From Oxyruncus cristatus (taxonomy: Eukaryota > Chordata > Aves > Passeriformes > Cotingidae): DNA of 64,000 bases. The translations under genes and the position numbers were made by a program. Location of the stretch: the NCBI GenBank assembly GCA_013399855.1, contig VXAY01007422.1, positions 89,004 through 153,003 of the forward strand. The letters are read 5' to 3'. The notes under the pieces were generated by a model. That model had not been told where the DNA came from. It did not search any database and was given only the letters and a program-made list of their open reading frames with translations. Shown one piece after another: positions 21,735-33,537 of the stretch; the first letter of the stretch is position 1; each line of letters starts with the position of its first letter.

Positions 21735-21850
21735 TCTGTGATCTTCTCCCCATTTGTTCCTGCAGCTCCTCCTCACCCTGAATAACCCACTAAGTATTTT
21801 CCTTTCCTCGCTCCCTCAGCACCATTCCCGAATTTCCTTCCCCGTCCCCT
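21735..21850 (+). repeat. Shared 3' linker L, copy 3
   Basis: It is the reverse complement of 15079-15183 and 16972-17088 and lies directly 3' of the CR1 in the sense direction. Unlike the other two, no second tail is visible beyond it. Confidence 0.85.
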
Positions 21851-21899
21851 CGTCCTCCTTCACCCCGCAATCCTCCCCTCACACAACCTTCCCCTCACA

Positions 21900-22330
21900 C
21901 AGGTTTTGGTGCCTCCCCAGCTGCCCATGACCGGCCCTGAAGCTGCTCAGACCCGTGTGAGTCCCACCCACTCAGGAGGAGAAGCCCCCGCCCGTTTTCC
22001 GCCCTCCCCAAGACCCAACGCTCTACATTCCCTATTTTTAGCTCCGCTCCGCAGGTTCTCGTTTCCAGGGAGACTTATGCCCCCTGACACCCCAAAGGGC
22101 CCGCAGGGCACTGACCTCACAACTTGTTATTCCACTCCAAAAGCCTCGGAGGAGGAGGAGGAGGAGGAGGAGGACGGAGGGGAAGCGGGTCCTTCCTCCC
22201 CTGTGCGGCGGCGTTTCAGCTCGGACGGCGCAGCTGAGCTCCCGAAAATAAGGCAGGAGATGTTCCTGCTCAAAACCCCCCTCGGCCCCTCACAACTCCC
22301 ACACTGCCCTCCTTCAGCACACTAATTAAT
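21900..22330. promoter_or_regulatory. Weak CpG-rich block with MEF2-type site
   Basis: It contains about 18 CpG in roughly 380 bp, a CTATTTTTAG match to the MEF2 consensus near 22032, a (GGA)9 tract at about 22147-22174 and GTGCGGCGGCGTTTCAGC. No TATA box plus open exon was seen. It could be a distal promoter or enhancer, or just a GC-rich patch. Confidence 0.25.
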
Positions 22331-22569
22331 TCCAAACATAATAACGAAGCATCATCTCCTCAGAGCGTCTCAGGCCTGGCCTTTGCTGCCGGGGAGACTT
22401 AATGACCCCGTGACTCCTTCGCATCGTTCCGTGTTTCCAGCGCCCTTGTCCTGGCAGTGGGTCACAAATCCAGCTCCGAGCTTTGGAAAGGCATTTTAGC
22501 AATATTTTTATTATTTAACAGCATTAGATCTGCAACTGAATCGAGCCTGGCTTTGCTTTCCCTCCTGGA

Positions 22570-22735
22570 AAAGGTTGTCAAACATTAGAACATGGAATCA
22601 CCATCCATGGAGGGGCTCAAAACACGTGGATGTGGCACCTCAGGATGTGGTTTAGTGATGAACACGGTGGTGGTGGGTCCATGGTTGGACTTGATGATCT
22701 TAAAGGGCTTTTCTGACCTTAATTCCATGAAAAAA
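22570..22735 (+). mobile_element. CR1 3' end, group D, diverged
   Basis: It shows ATCACCATCCATGGAGGGGC, GTGGATGTGGCACCTCAGGA and GACTTGATGATCTTAAAGGG. It is an older copy with more substitutions. Confidence 0.85.
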
Positions 22736-23780
22736 ATCATCCAAATTCTTTATAACGCTCCTGATCTCCCAAATTTCTCCTGCAGAGCAGGATTTGGGTA
22801 AAATTCAGGCAAAAATCTGCACTTCTGGGCTCAAACTCACTAGACTTCCTCAAAGAGGATACACAGGACGTGGGAAACAGAGGGAACAGTGATGGAACAC
22901 AGCAGGGAATACCAATGGAAATCCCAGGGAGCACGAAAAACCTTGACAAAACAAGTAAAGCTTAAAGACAAATAAAAAACATTAAGATTACAAGGGCAGT
23001 GATTGACTGAGAGCAGGAAAAGAAATAAGAACGGGGTGAAGGGAAAGCAGCAGATTATATATAAAATATAAACTACTTATTATTCCTGCTCCCTTTATTT
23101 ATTCCGTGTCACGAGAGAGGGAGGTACTGCTACAAAACTCGTGCACAGAAACAGAAATACCTGAGCGGTTCCAGGCCATCACTCCTGCTCAAAATGCCAG
23201 TGTGGCTCAGGATGGAATTTTAATCCCCGTTCCTTGCTGGATACAAACCAACCTGCTGCTCCCCGGGGTCATCGTTCAGCTGATTTTCTCATCTGCAGAG
23301 AGTAAAGTACCCAGAGGGTTCTTTCCTGCTGCCAGAGGGTGGGAAGCAGTTTCATCTCCCAGCTAATCCTACCAGGAGCTGTGGCCAAACCTGAGGGAGA
23401 TGCCCAGGGAGAAAGCAATATCTGGGATGCCCAAAATGCCCCCTGGTTTATTCAAGGCTGGTGTTACATGGTCTAAAATCTGTACTTTGGTTGCGTCACC
23501 TCTCACAAGACTGATGGAAAATGTTCAACCCTGTAACCAGGAAAAAGAGGAAAACCCCCGTAGTTTCTACAGCAATTTCTCATTCAGACACTTTTTTCAA
23601 TTTATTTCTGGGGAAAAAAAAATAAACATCTGGGATTTTGAGCTATTTTTATATAAAATACAAAATACAGGGCTTTAAACAACATGAGCACGGAACATTC
23701 CAAGGTGGTTCAGTGCTGAGGTGTTTTCCTGACCCTTTACACTCCTTTCTCCTTGGCTACATCCAGAAGGTCAAACAGAC
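22736..23780. other. Unique sequence
   Basis: It is AT-rich near 23055-23105 and 23585-23660. No repeat or gene was recognised. Confidence 0.5.
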
Positions 23781-23945
23781 TCATGGAATGGGTTGGGTTG
23801 GAAAGGACCTTAAAGCCCATCCCGTCCGACCCCCTGCCATGGGCAGGGACACCTCCCACCAGCCCAGGTTGCTCCAACCTGGCCTTGGACACTTCCAGGG
23901 ATCCAGGGGCAGCCACAGCTTCTCTGGGCAACCTGTTCCAAGCAC
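23781..23945 (-). mobile_element. CR1 3' end, group A
   Basis: It starts TCATGGAATGGGTTGGGTTG and is truncated after CTGGGCAACCTGTTCC. Confidence 0.9.
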
Positions 23946-24454
23946 TTAAAGTGCCTTTGAAACGGTAAGAAAAACACGAAAGCTGCAGCTTTAACTCCCT
24001 AAATTCTGTTTCTTCCAAGGCAAATCAAATGATCAGTTCCCCAAGCCCAAGAGCTTCCCGCTTTCCAAGGGGCTTGAATTAACACACCAGTTTTTCTGAC
24101 ACATCATTTTCCTCCCTGGCATGAACAATCTGTGTTTCCATCCACTTTTAATTGCTTATTTCCTCCTCCTAATTTAATTTGTAGCACTATCCAAGACTTT
24201 TAATGCTGTTGGGTTTTTTTAAACCACTTATTTTTTTGTGTTCACGGAGCTTTGGCAAGTCATTTGGCACTGAGATGTGCTTTGTTTCTTCAGGCTGGTG
24301 TCTTCTTCGTGGCAGTTATTCCAACAGAGCCTCTCAGTGGGACACATTCCAACATATCCAAGTGCTCCCCGGCTTGGGTGGCAGGATGTGTGCTGGGATG
24401 CAGTCAGGCCAAGGAGGTAGATGGGAATAAAGGGGAATGAAGAGCTCGAGTGTG
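23946..24454. other. Unique sequence, partly enhancer-like
   Basis: At 24060-24210 there is a repeat-free AT-rich stretch with ACTTTTAATTGCTTATTTCC and CCTAATTTAATTTG. It is too short to rank as a candidate element by itself. Confidence 0.4.
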
Positions 24455-24545
24455 GATGGAATGGTTGTTCCACAGAGTGGTCGAGGTTGGAGGCACCTCT
24501 GGAGATCACCTGGACCAGCTTCCTGCTCCAACAGACCAGGAGGAG
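24455..24545 (-). mobile_element. CR1 tail, group F
   Basis: It contains GGTCGAGGTTGGAGGCACCT and CTGGAGATCACCTGGACC. It is a short tail of an older CR1 type and lies just left of a longer one. Confidence 0.7.
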
Positions 24546-24579
24546 GAGTTTATTCCAGGGAATAATCAGATTTTGAGTA

Positions 24580-25060
24580 TTCCAGAATAGGTCAGGTTGG
24601 AAAGGCCCACAGTGGATCACCCGGTGCCACCTCCCTGCTCCAACAGGGCCATCCCAGAGCACGTGGATTGTGTCCAGAGGGCTCTGGAATATCCCCAGGG
24701 AGGAGACTCCCCCTCTCTGGCCAATCTGCTCAGGGCTGGGGCACTGCCCAGCCAAGAAGTTCTTCCTCCTGTGCAGCTGGAACTTGCTGGGCATCAGTTC
24801 CTGCCCGTGGCTCTTGTGCCATTGCTGGGCCCCCCCGAGCAGAGCCTGCTCCATCCTCTGCCCCCTCCCTGCAGGCCCTGCCAGCCCTTGGGGAGGGCCC
24901 CTCTCAGTGTCCCCTCTGGAGGCTGAGCAGCCCCAGCTCCCTCAGAGATGCTCCAGTTCCTTCCTCAGCTCCGTCACCCTGCCCTGGACCTGCTCCAGGA
25001 GCTCCTTCCCGTCCTGGGGAGCCCAGAGCTGGACACAGTATCCCCAAGGATTAAGACTCC
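24580..25060 (-). mobile_element. Older CR1 3' end, group F
   Basis: The tail is GTCAGGTTGGAAAGGCCC. The body shows GGGAGGAGACTCCCCCTCTC, AGAAGTTCTTCCTCCTGTGC and GGGGAGCCCAGAGCTGGACAC. These match the standard CR1 end in the right order, but with more divergence than group A. Confidence 0.85.
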
Positions 25061-26254
25061 ACAGCCTCTCTGGAAAACCTCAGCACGTGGACTTCCAGGT
25101 GGGACTCCCATTAACAGCTGGGACACCAGAGCCCTTCCATGTTCTTGCCATCCCACCTGATAATGGTCTTCCCACCCCAAAATCCGCATGTTCTCAACCC
25201 ACAGGCTCCCAAACACGAGCTCAGCTCCCTGTGTTTGCGACACACCTGGGGCCACACTCCAACACCCCCCAGCAACTCCTGCTTCCATTAAAATGTCCGT
25301 GAATCCTCGAAAAAACCCCAAAAAACGACCTTTACCAGCTGTTTTTTTTTTTTTCCCTTGGCTTTTTCCGGAAGGCTTTTTTTCCCTCCCCCACAACAGA
25401 ATAACACAACCATTTCTATTTTCCTGGTGACCTTCTTTTTGCTTCAGCCTCAGCGAGCCTTCACCTCGCTCTCTCCTGTCGCAAAATGCCTCCTGCAGCC
25501 CAGCTCAGATTCAATTTACACCCCTGCTGAACGCCAGCCACGTGTGGTTGAGGTGTTCTGTCCGTGTTTTCTTCTGTTTCCCACCTCCAAGCCCTCACAC
25601 GCCCAGTAAAGGAGCCTCAGAGCCAGCGGGTGACGCTGTTCCTGCACCTGGAGCTCGTTTGGTGCTCTGTGGTGCCCTCAAAAAGAAACCAGCCCCGAGA
25701 AAAAGGCCGGGAGAAGGGTCTAAGAGGGCTCTGGGAGGGTGGGAAACGGAGGAAAACTCGTGGCTGGGTTTCCTAAAGAACCCTGAGGTTCTTTAGGTCT
25801 GAAGAAATATTAGGCAGCGAAAGAATGAGGAGTCAGATGATCAGAGGTGCAAAGTGCATGGCAGTCAGTCCCACTGGGAACCGATTTCCTCATTTTCACC
25901 CTCCTCAGGAGGAGAAAGGAGCAGGGCGGGGGAGGTGGGAGGGCTGCTCGTGTCCTTCACCGAAGGCAGAGGCAAACTCTGCAAACCCCATCGCTCGGCT
26001 TCGCAGGGCCTGCAGCCACATCCAGGGGCACCAGAGCTGCTCCAGGCACCGCTCCAGACCCCCCACACTCCAAAGGTCTTTGGGAAAGGAGTTACAAGCT
26101 CCAGCTCATCGTAGAACACAACAAGGAATACGAGCCCGGGTGGGCAGGAGGCCAATGGCCCCTGGGCTGTGCCAGCCCCAGGGTGGGAAACAGCCCCAGG
26201 GCAGGGACTGTCCCTGTGCTGGCACTGCTGGGGTGACACCTCCAGTGCTGGGGC
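25061..26254. other. Unique sequence
   Basis: A T12 run lies near 25342. GC-rich patches occur at 25600-26100. Open frames of 80-129 residues lack recognisable domains. Confidence 0.45.
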
Positions 26255-26716
26255 ACTGCTGGGACCCTCAGAGAGAGACCCGGAGGGGCTGGAGCGTGTG
26301 CAGGGAAGGGAGCGGAGCTGGGAAGGGGCTGGAGCAGCAGGAGGGGCTGAGGGAGCTGGGGGGGCTCAGCCTGGAGCAAAGGAGGCTCAGGGGGGACCTT
26401 CTGGCTCTGCAACTCCCTGCCAGGAGGGGGGAGCCGGGGGGGGTCGGGCTCTGCTCCCAGGGAACAGGGACAGGAGGAGAGGGAACGGCCTCCAGCTGGG
26501 CCAGGGCAGGGGCAGGGGGGACAGGAGGAGGAATTTCTCCCTGGAAAGGGTGGTGAGGCCTTGGCAGGGGCTGCCCAGGGAGGGTTGGAGTGCCCAGCCC
26601 TGGAGGTGCCCAAGGAAGGCCTGGCCGTGGCACTCAGTGCTCTGGGCTGGGGGACAAGGGGGGATCCATGGGCTGGGAGGGCTTTTCCAGCCTCCAGGAT
26701 TCTGGGATTCCATATA
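26255..26716 (+). mobile_element. Long CR1 3' end, group B
   Basis: It starts at GAGACCCGGAGGGGCTGGAG. The plus-strand frame reads LERVQG, then [15 protein letters not shown], then NRDRRRGNGLQLGQGR and ERVVRPWQGLPREG. These are remnants of the CR1 ORF2 C-terminus in the right order. It ends in TTCCAGCCTCCAGGATTCTG and is the best B copy here. Confidence 0.95.
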
Positions 26717-27239
26717 AACCTCTCCAAAAGCCACAAAACCTTGGGCCATTTTAGCAGCCAGACGAGCTCTGCCAAGGTGAAATCCCTTTTCCCGTTCCCT
26801 TGCCCAGTTCCCAGCATGTCTCTAATCACATTTTCCCTCTTTTTTTCCCCACCACAGCTCTAAAGCACCCAAAGCACTAAATTAGAGTGGACAGCCTTTC
26901 CCCTGGGGGACAACTCTCTCCAGGCAAAAAAGTGGGAACAGGAAAGGCTGGTGTTGACCTTTCCAGTCACTCTGATCTCCGTGGGCACAGCAGAGATTCC
27001 AAATTCCTTTAACCACAGCTCCAATAAGCAAAACACTGTGTGAAAACCAGCCCACCTCCCACGAGCCTTTCTTGGTGTTCCCCAAAACCCTCCAGGAGCC
27101 TGAGCTGAAGTGACCTCTCCTGCAAATAAAGCAGGAGCCTGGAAATCACTGCAAGCAAGGGAACGGCACAGCAGGGAGCAATTTGGCTCAGGAAAAGTAT
27201 TTTTAGGGGAAAAAAAATACCACAGGAAGGTGTTAAACC
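26717..27239. other. Unique sequence
   Basis: No repeat or gene was recognised. Confidence 0.5.
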
Positions 27240-27300
27240 CGTGGTTAAAACAAGATCATCTTTAAGGTCCATCCCAACTCAAACCATTGTGGGATTCCCT
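27240..27300 (+). mobile_element. CR1 tail remnant
   Basis: Only GATCATCTTTAAGGTCCATC and CCATTGTGGGATTCCCTG remain. It is assigned to group A by the tail alone. Confidence 0.6.
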
Positions 27301-28129
27301 GAGTTAAAATGCCCGCTCAGCCCATCTCCTCCCAACTTTAAGACCTTATTCCCAGGAGAATAAGATGAATTTATGGATTAATCCAAGCAGGAGCTGCCAG
27401 GGACAGAGTAGGTCGTGTAAAAGGTACCAACAGAAGTAAATCTACCCCAGAGCAGAAATTAAAGCTAATAAATAAGATGTGTTTTGGATCCCAATGGACT
27501 CCAAGCTGCCAATAACCAGGAGGTACAGCTGGACCTCTTGGAAGTTGGGTTTTCATGGGAGACTCCGAAAATGCTTCCCTAGTAAGGGAAACTTCCCTAG
27601 AACTTGTTTCCTCCCAAGAATAAGCCAGTTCTCCTTAAAACATAATATTCACATCCTCTCTCACTGCATTTCCTCCATTCCATGCCACTGGAACGTGATA
27701 GTTTTCCAGAGGAAGACTGGGATACGAAAACCTGCAGTCACACACCAGCAGGTGGGAGAGCAGACAAAACCCTCCATCTGCACCCAAACTGAGGGGACCC
27801 AACAGGGACAGAGCTGTTATTTACAGTCAAATGCACAAACAGGAGCAGAACACCCTTTTCCCAGGAAAAAAGACACCCTGACACACTGGCTTTCAGAAAT
27901 AATTCCCGTCTAAAGAGTCGTGTAGCTACACTTCAGATGCCAAACAAAAATTAAACAACAGCTCAGAGGAAAATAGATGTATTTGTGATCCTACTACCCT
28001 CTTCCCACTTCCCAGCCCCCTGTGAATTCCAAGGGAGACCGGTTTGGTCCATTACTAGATGAAAATCAAGTATTTGGTGTTCTTAACTGAGCAAAGACTG
28101 GGGTAGGGTGGGGTTTAAGTGCCAAATTC
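27301..28129. other. Unique sequence
   Basis: Nothing was recognised. A 144-residue plus-strand frame at 27479-27913 has no domain that I know. Confidence 0.45.
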
Positions 28130-28252
28130 CCGAGGGTGGCAGGGCTTGGAGTGACCTGGGATAGTGGGAGGTGTCCCTGCCCATGGCAGGGGGTGGAATG
28201 GGATGGGCTTTAAGGTCCCTTCCAATCCAAACTGTTCCAGGATTCCATGATT
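28130..28252 (+). mobile_element. CR1 tail, group A
   Basis: It runs from GGCAGGGCTTGGAGTGACCT to CTGTTCCAGGATTCCATGAT. The GGATAGTGGGAGG variant is shared with 56590. Confidence 0.85.
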
Positions 28253-29963
28253 ACCTCAAGCATTCTTTTCATGACCAGTTCAGAAGCCAAAACTAAAATT
28301 CTTGGGAAGAAAAGAGGGAAAACTGGACTGGATTTGTGGCCAGCGCAGCAGGAGCTGCATCTGCACAAATCACTTCACGCTCCCAGTGACGATCCCAGCT
28401 GGGGTCAGATCCAGCGGCTCCGATCCCAGTTTCCCCTTGGAAAGCCTGGCAGCAAGGGTATGACAGGAGGAGCCTGTGCTGATCCCAGCTTCCCACCACA
28501 GAAAAGGTTCATTCCGACTGACGAGCTCTTCACCCAGCCTGTCCTTCCCGTGCTGCTGGGAACTCCAGCGAATTCCGGCCTCGGCACCCACGGCACAGCC
28601 CTCCAGGCGAGACGGGAAGATTAAAAACAAGCCCAGGAAGCTCCGGCTCTGCTCTGAATGACGAACAGGGGGTTCCTTCTCCCCTCCCAAACCTGCCTGT
28701 GACACGAGGCTTTGTTCCCTTGGCAGGGGACGGGGATGGGAGTGACGGAGTCACCTCCAGTCCTCCCCACGCTCAGCCTGCGATTCCAGACCTTCCCTTC
28801 CGCTTCCCAGGTGTCACAGCAGCCTCCTGCAGGCTGCAAGTCCTTCATCTTCGAGTCAAACAACTATTTGCCAGGGGATAAAAGGCCTGTTTGGTGGAGG
28901 AACAACATTCCCCGGGCTGAGGTTTCTGTCTCTGATAAAGAAACACCTTTGGTGCGGGTCAGGAATGGGATTCACGTGGAATGACACCGACACACTGCAT
29001 CGCTCTGGTGTTTTCCCGTGGGGAGGATCTAATTTAGAGAGGAGCAAGGAACAGACACCACTGTTTTCACGGAGGAAACCCCAAATCCAGGGATTTTGCA
29101 GGGGCCTGGGCCATTGTGCTGCACCCAGGGGTGCAGAAGAAGCTTTGGCTGAGAACCTGAGCACAGAGACAGTTAATTAGGACATAAATCGAGGGCTTTC
29201 CACCCACAGCCTTGAACCAAAGGATGGCAGGAGGTGGGAGGAGGGGCTCCCACCACCTCAGGGGTCAATCCCCTGGAGCCACTGCTTGGAGAACCCCAGT
29301 GTGTGCTCACCCCATGGAAGTGGACTTCCTGGGCAGCTCTGAGAGCACCCCCCGTAGAACCCCCTTCTAGTACTCCATTTTTGGGGGATCCCACCCTCAT
29401 CATCCTCATCACAGCTCCAGATCCATCCCCTGTGATCCCCACCATGCCAGACACTTCTCCCTGCAGGATTGGACTCCTCGTGGGTCCCTCCCAGCTCAGG
29501 ACATTCCACGATTCCCCAGTTCCCCAGCTGGAGATCCAAGCACAGAACCTGCCGACACCCTCAGCTGACCCCCCTGAGGTGACAATCCTTCCTCTTTTAA
29601 GTGTCCCATCCACCTTTCCTGTTCCAAAGCCATGGAATGCAGCCAGGGAGCAGCTCACCAAGACTCTCAGCTCCTGATTTAAACAGTCTTTAAATCCCCC
29701 GTGTGCAATTCCTCTGCTAACCCAGCCCAGGAGTGCTTTAGGCCAAGCTTTGGCTCCTGCTTTTCCTTCCTCCTGCAGCGAATGACAGATGCCACAGCAC
29801 TGGCAGCCATGGCATTCATTTAGGGACGACAGTTTTAGGGGTAGCAGAGGCTGCAATACACAACCCATCCCGGAGGTGCTGGAGAATCTTGGCCATCCCT
29901 CAGGTCTTGGGATGGAATTCCCGTTCAGCTGCGCTGCCATGGATTGTCATGCATGTCAACCAT
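28253..29963. other. Long CR1-free stretch
   Basis: It is one of the longer repeat-poor intervals. It contains a 255-residue minus-strand open frame (29173-29940) and an overlapping 147-residue plus-strand frame (29234-29677). Neither shows a recognisable domain. Two opposing open frames over the same DNA suggest low stop density rather than a gene. Confidence 0.45.
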
Positions 29964-30050
29964 CACAGGATGGTTTGGTTCAGAAGGGACCTCTGAAGCC
30001 CATCTAGTCCAACCCTCTGCCACGGGCAGGGACAAATCCCACTAAATCAC
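29964..30050 (-). mobile_element. CR1 tail, diverged
   Basis: It shows CACAGGATGGTTTGGTTCAG and CCATCTAGTCCAACCCTCTG. It is more diverged than group A copies and may be of the E or F age class. Confidence 0.75.
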
Positions 30051-30196
30051 GTTGGTCTCCCCCTGTTGCTCCTAAAAAACCCACCACATGTCCTCACTTT
30101 GAGGATTTCCTCCATCTTCTTCCTTATTTGGAATTAATTCATCACCCAGCCTGCCTCATCAAGACCTACATCTGCACCATCCAGGAGATGAGGTTG

Positions 30197-30894
30197 CCCA
30201 GATGTCCCAGCTGGTGCTTTGGACACCCGGATGCTCCTGGGATGAGGTTTTCCCACCAATCCCTTCAATTCCAATCATCTGCCACGACTTTGGAAGTGAC
30301 AACACAGCTGCAACTTGCTCCTCATGAGACACTGATGGAGCAGAACCACTGCCAGGTTGGGTCACCTGAGGGAAGCTCTGGATCTCTGGGCACTCCACAA
30401 AGTCCTCCTGGATCTGGGAATTTGGGAATATTCAGCAAAAATTGCCATCTGGGTTCCTGAACACGGTGACTTTAAGCTGAAGCACACAACCAACACCCTG
30501 ATGTCACCACAGGAGCCAGACTATTTGTGACCTGAATTTCCCAGACCCAGATGTCCCAACTGGTGCTTTGGACACCCAGATGCTCCTGGGATGAGGTTTT
30601 CCCACCAATCCCTTCTATTCCAATCTTCTGCCACGCCTCTGGGAGCGACCACACAACTGCAACTTGCTCATTATACAAGACCCAGATGAAGCACTGCCAG
30701 ACTGTTCACCTGAGTGAAGCTCTGGATCACTGGGCCCTCCACAAACTCCTCCTGCGTCTGGGAATTTGGGAATACTCAGCAAAAACTGGAATCTGGATCC
30801 TGAACACGGTGACTTTAAGCTGAAGCACATGACAACCACCCTGATGTCAACACAGGAGCCAGACTATTTGTGTCCTGAATTTCCCAGACCCAGA
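30197..30894. repeat. 349-bp tandem duplication
   Basis: Unit 1 is 30197-30545 and unit 2 is 30546 to about 30894, both starting CCCAGATGTCCCA. The match spans the whole unit at roughly 85-90 percent by eye. It includes GCTTTGGACACCC, GAACACGGTGACTTTAAGC and CAGGAGCCAGACTATTTGTG. Confidence 0.9.
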
Positions 30895-31867
30895 CAGCAA
30901 TCCTGGAGACACACAAAGGACCTGGACATCTGACAGCTCCTATTTTTAAAAGGACAAGTTGCTACATTTAAAAACTGACCTACTTCTGTGGCTCTATTGA
31001 ATTTTTTTCCCTTCAGGACACCAGCCCTTCCTCTGCTTTTTTTTTTTTTCCCTCAAAAAAACCCCATTTGAAATAAATATAAATACAAACCCCAGACATG
31101 CCCCTCTAAACATGGAATTTTCTGCCAAGTTAAGCGCAAACTCTACATTTTTTTCATGAAATACAGACCAGAAATGGCTTCCACTGTCATGTTGTTTCAC
31201 ACACAGGTATTTACATGTTAAATAAGCACAGACCTCTGAGGCAAGACTTAAACCAACTTGGCCATCAACAAGCTGCTCAAATGCATAATTAATAATTGAA
31301 ATAAAGGTGAAATTGCTTCATCAAACACCAGGTAACCCACTGACATGAAATTAGTACCATTTCTAAACTCCACTGGTTCGCTGCATCCACCAGGATCATC
31401 CCAGGATCTGGGATGTGAGGGGAGGACTCGTTATCCCACCCCACTAATGACAAGAGTGAACCAAACCCCTGACAGCAGCAACTGCGTCGACTCTAAAACA
31501 GGTATCACCCAAATCTACTAAAACAGAGATATATAAATAAATACACAGAATATATACAAATGAATGTGATCGCCCTAAACTGAAAATTAACCTCTTTCAA
31601 ATTAACTCCTTCTCAAATGGCCTGTTTTGCAATAAAAACAGAGAAAATGGAACAACGGATGCAAATATTTCTCCCCCAAACTTCTTTTCTGCCAAAGTGA
31701 ACTCCCTTGGTTTCTAGGCCAAGAATAATCCTCATTATTCCGTGGATAAATGACATTCTGGAACCCTCTGGAATGACCACTCCACGTACCCTGGGAAATC
31801 ATTCAAGGAGATTTTGGTCTGCGAGGGGAAAACGGGTCAACGCAGTTTTCCAGCTATGACACAAAAA
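30895..31867. other. Unique AT-rich sequence
   Basis: About 31205-31375 is a repeat-free patch with AATGCATAATTAATAATTG. Runs of T lie near 31037-31051. No gene was recognised. Confidence 0.45.
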
Positions 31868-32036
31868 ACCCATCCCAGGATGGTTTGGGTTGGAAGGGAC
31901 CTTAAAGCTCATCCAGTTCCAACCCTTTCCATGGGCAGGGACACCTTCCACCAGCCCAGGTTGCTCCAACCTGGCCTTGGACACTTCCAGGGATCCAGGG
32001 GCTTCTCTGGGCAACCTGGGCCAGACCCTCCCCTGT
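31868..32036 (-). mobile_element. CR1 3' end, group A, with internal deletion
   Basis: The GGGGCAGCCACAGCTTCTCT block is shortened to GGGGCTTCTCTGGG, a deletion of about 8 bp. The rest is typical. Confidence 0.9.
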
Positions 32037-32167
32037 GTATGCAGGTTTTTCTCCCCTGTAAAGCCAAATAGTGTTAGCTCTTGTCCCTGAAGTTGTGCTG
32101 GAAATTCTGGGGACTTATTTCAGAAATTTCAGATTCTCTTATTATTAAATAGAAAATCCAACAAGCT

Positions 32168-32222
32168 AAAAAAAAAATATTAATTAAAAAAAAAAAAAAC
32201 AAAAAAACAAAAAACAAAAAAC
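32168..32222. repeat. A-rich simple sequence
   Basis: Runs of A are separated by single T or C. They lie about 55 bp left of the next CR1 tail. Confidence 0.85.
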
Positions 32223-32276
32223 ATTACCAGGTACAAGTCTTTATGAGCTTCTAGAAATAAGGGATTTTTGACATGG

Positions 32277-32525
32277 AATCCAAATCCTGGACAGTTTGGG
32301 TTGGAAGGGACCTTAAAGTCCACCCAGTGCCACCCCTTGCCATGGGCAGGGACACCTCCCACCAGCCCAGGTTGCTCCAACCTGGCCTTGGACACTTCCA
32401 GGGATCCAGGGGCAGCCACAGCTTCTCTGTGCCAGTCAGGAATTCCTCCCTAATATCCGATCTAAACCTCCCTTCTGTCAGTCTGAGGCCATTCCCTGTG
32501 TCCTGTCAATGCGTGCCCTGCTCAG
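32277..32525 (-). mobile_element. CR1 3' end, group A
   Basis: It runs from the tail through CATTCCCTGTGTCCTGTCAA, lacking the GGCAACCTGGGCC block: CTTCTCTGTGCCAGTCAGGA is a fused junction. It carries an internal deletion of about 40 bp. Confidence 0.9.
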
Positions 32526-33387
32526 AAGCTCCTCAAAGGACACCAGCACACGGTTTCCGCAGCCTGCAGGTTTTCCACAAGGATTTGGGCTAAACCCCTG
32601 TGTCCCAACCAGGCAGTAAAACACTTCAGCGTGCTCTCATAAAGGAAAACGGGGCTCAATTAAACCTGGAGAGGAGATCAATGGCACTGACATCTGGAGA
32701 AGTGCTTCCTGGAGAGAGGTGACTGCATGTTTTCCACGAACAAAGCCCATCTGGGAAGTTTTACACCTGCCTTCAAAACACTCCAACGCCGCTCGGCCCG
32801 CTGGAACCTGCAGCCCTGACTTCCACTGCTTCCCTAGAAACGCTGTGGCCAAGCGATTCCCCGGCACGGGGAAGGGTCCTGTCACACTTTGGGAGAGGAA
32901 AAGTCCCACTGTTGGACCAGCTAATCCACGAGATACAGGGAAAAGCAAAAGCACGCGGGAGGAGAGGAAGGAATGACAAGCCGGGGGGCTGGGGGATTTA
33001 TTTCCTCCTCAGCCAAAGGTGGAGGAGCTTCACGGGTTATCCAAACATCCCTCACACCATCCATTATGTCTTTACTGCCACAGTCGAAACCACCCTCGTG
33101 AAACAGGAGCAACAGGGAGGGAGGAGGAAGGGAGAGGAGGAGCAAATGGATTGGTGATGGTCTCCCAGAGCGGTTAATTAAAGCCCCGACGCTCCTGCAG
33201 GTAGGAAGCAGATCTATTGCAGCTTTCAGAGTGTTTCAAGTGCAGGGCTGTTGTCTGGGAGCTGCTCTGTAATTATTCTTTAGGTCCGGGCACTTGAAGC
33301 CTGGGTAGAAAAACAGTAATTAAAAGTAAAGAAGAAAAGTACCTGGAATGTGTAATTAGGTAAACGGGAGATGGGCAGAGTGGGGGG
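32526..33387. other. Unique sequence
   Basis: It is CpG-rich in part (AACGCCGCTCGGCCCGCTGG near 32785). TAATTA-containing sequence lies near 33175 and 33272. No gene was recognised. Confidence 0.45.
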
Positions 33388-33537
33388 AGCTGGAGAAACC
33401 TGGGCTGGTGGAAGGTGTCCCTGGCCACGGCAGGGGGTGGGATGAGATGGGATTTCAGGTCCTTTCTGACCCAAACCATTCTGGGATTCATCCCCTCTCC
33501 AGCAGTCCCTAATTCCTGATGAAAAACACAACCAGCA
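33388..33537 (+). mobile_element. CR1 tail, group A, with linker M
   Basis: The first tail ends near 33484. The linker GGATTCATCCCCTCTCCAGC follows to about 33537. The second tail is missing. Confidence 0.85.

Noticed and set aside
32168..32222. A-tail of a SINE or processed pseudogene
   Set aside because: It is impure A-rich simple sequence, with no tRNA-like or coding sequence next to it.
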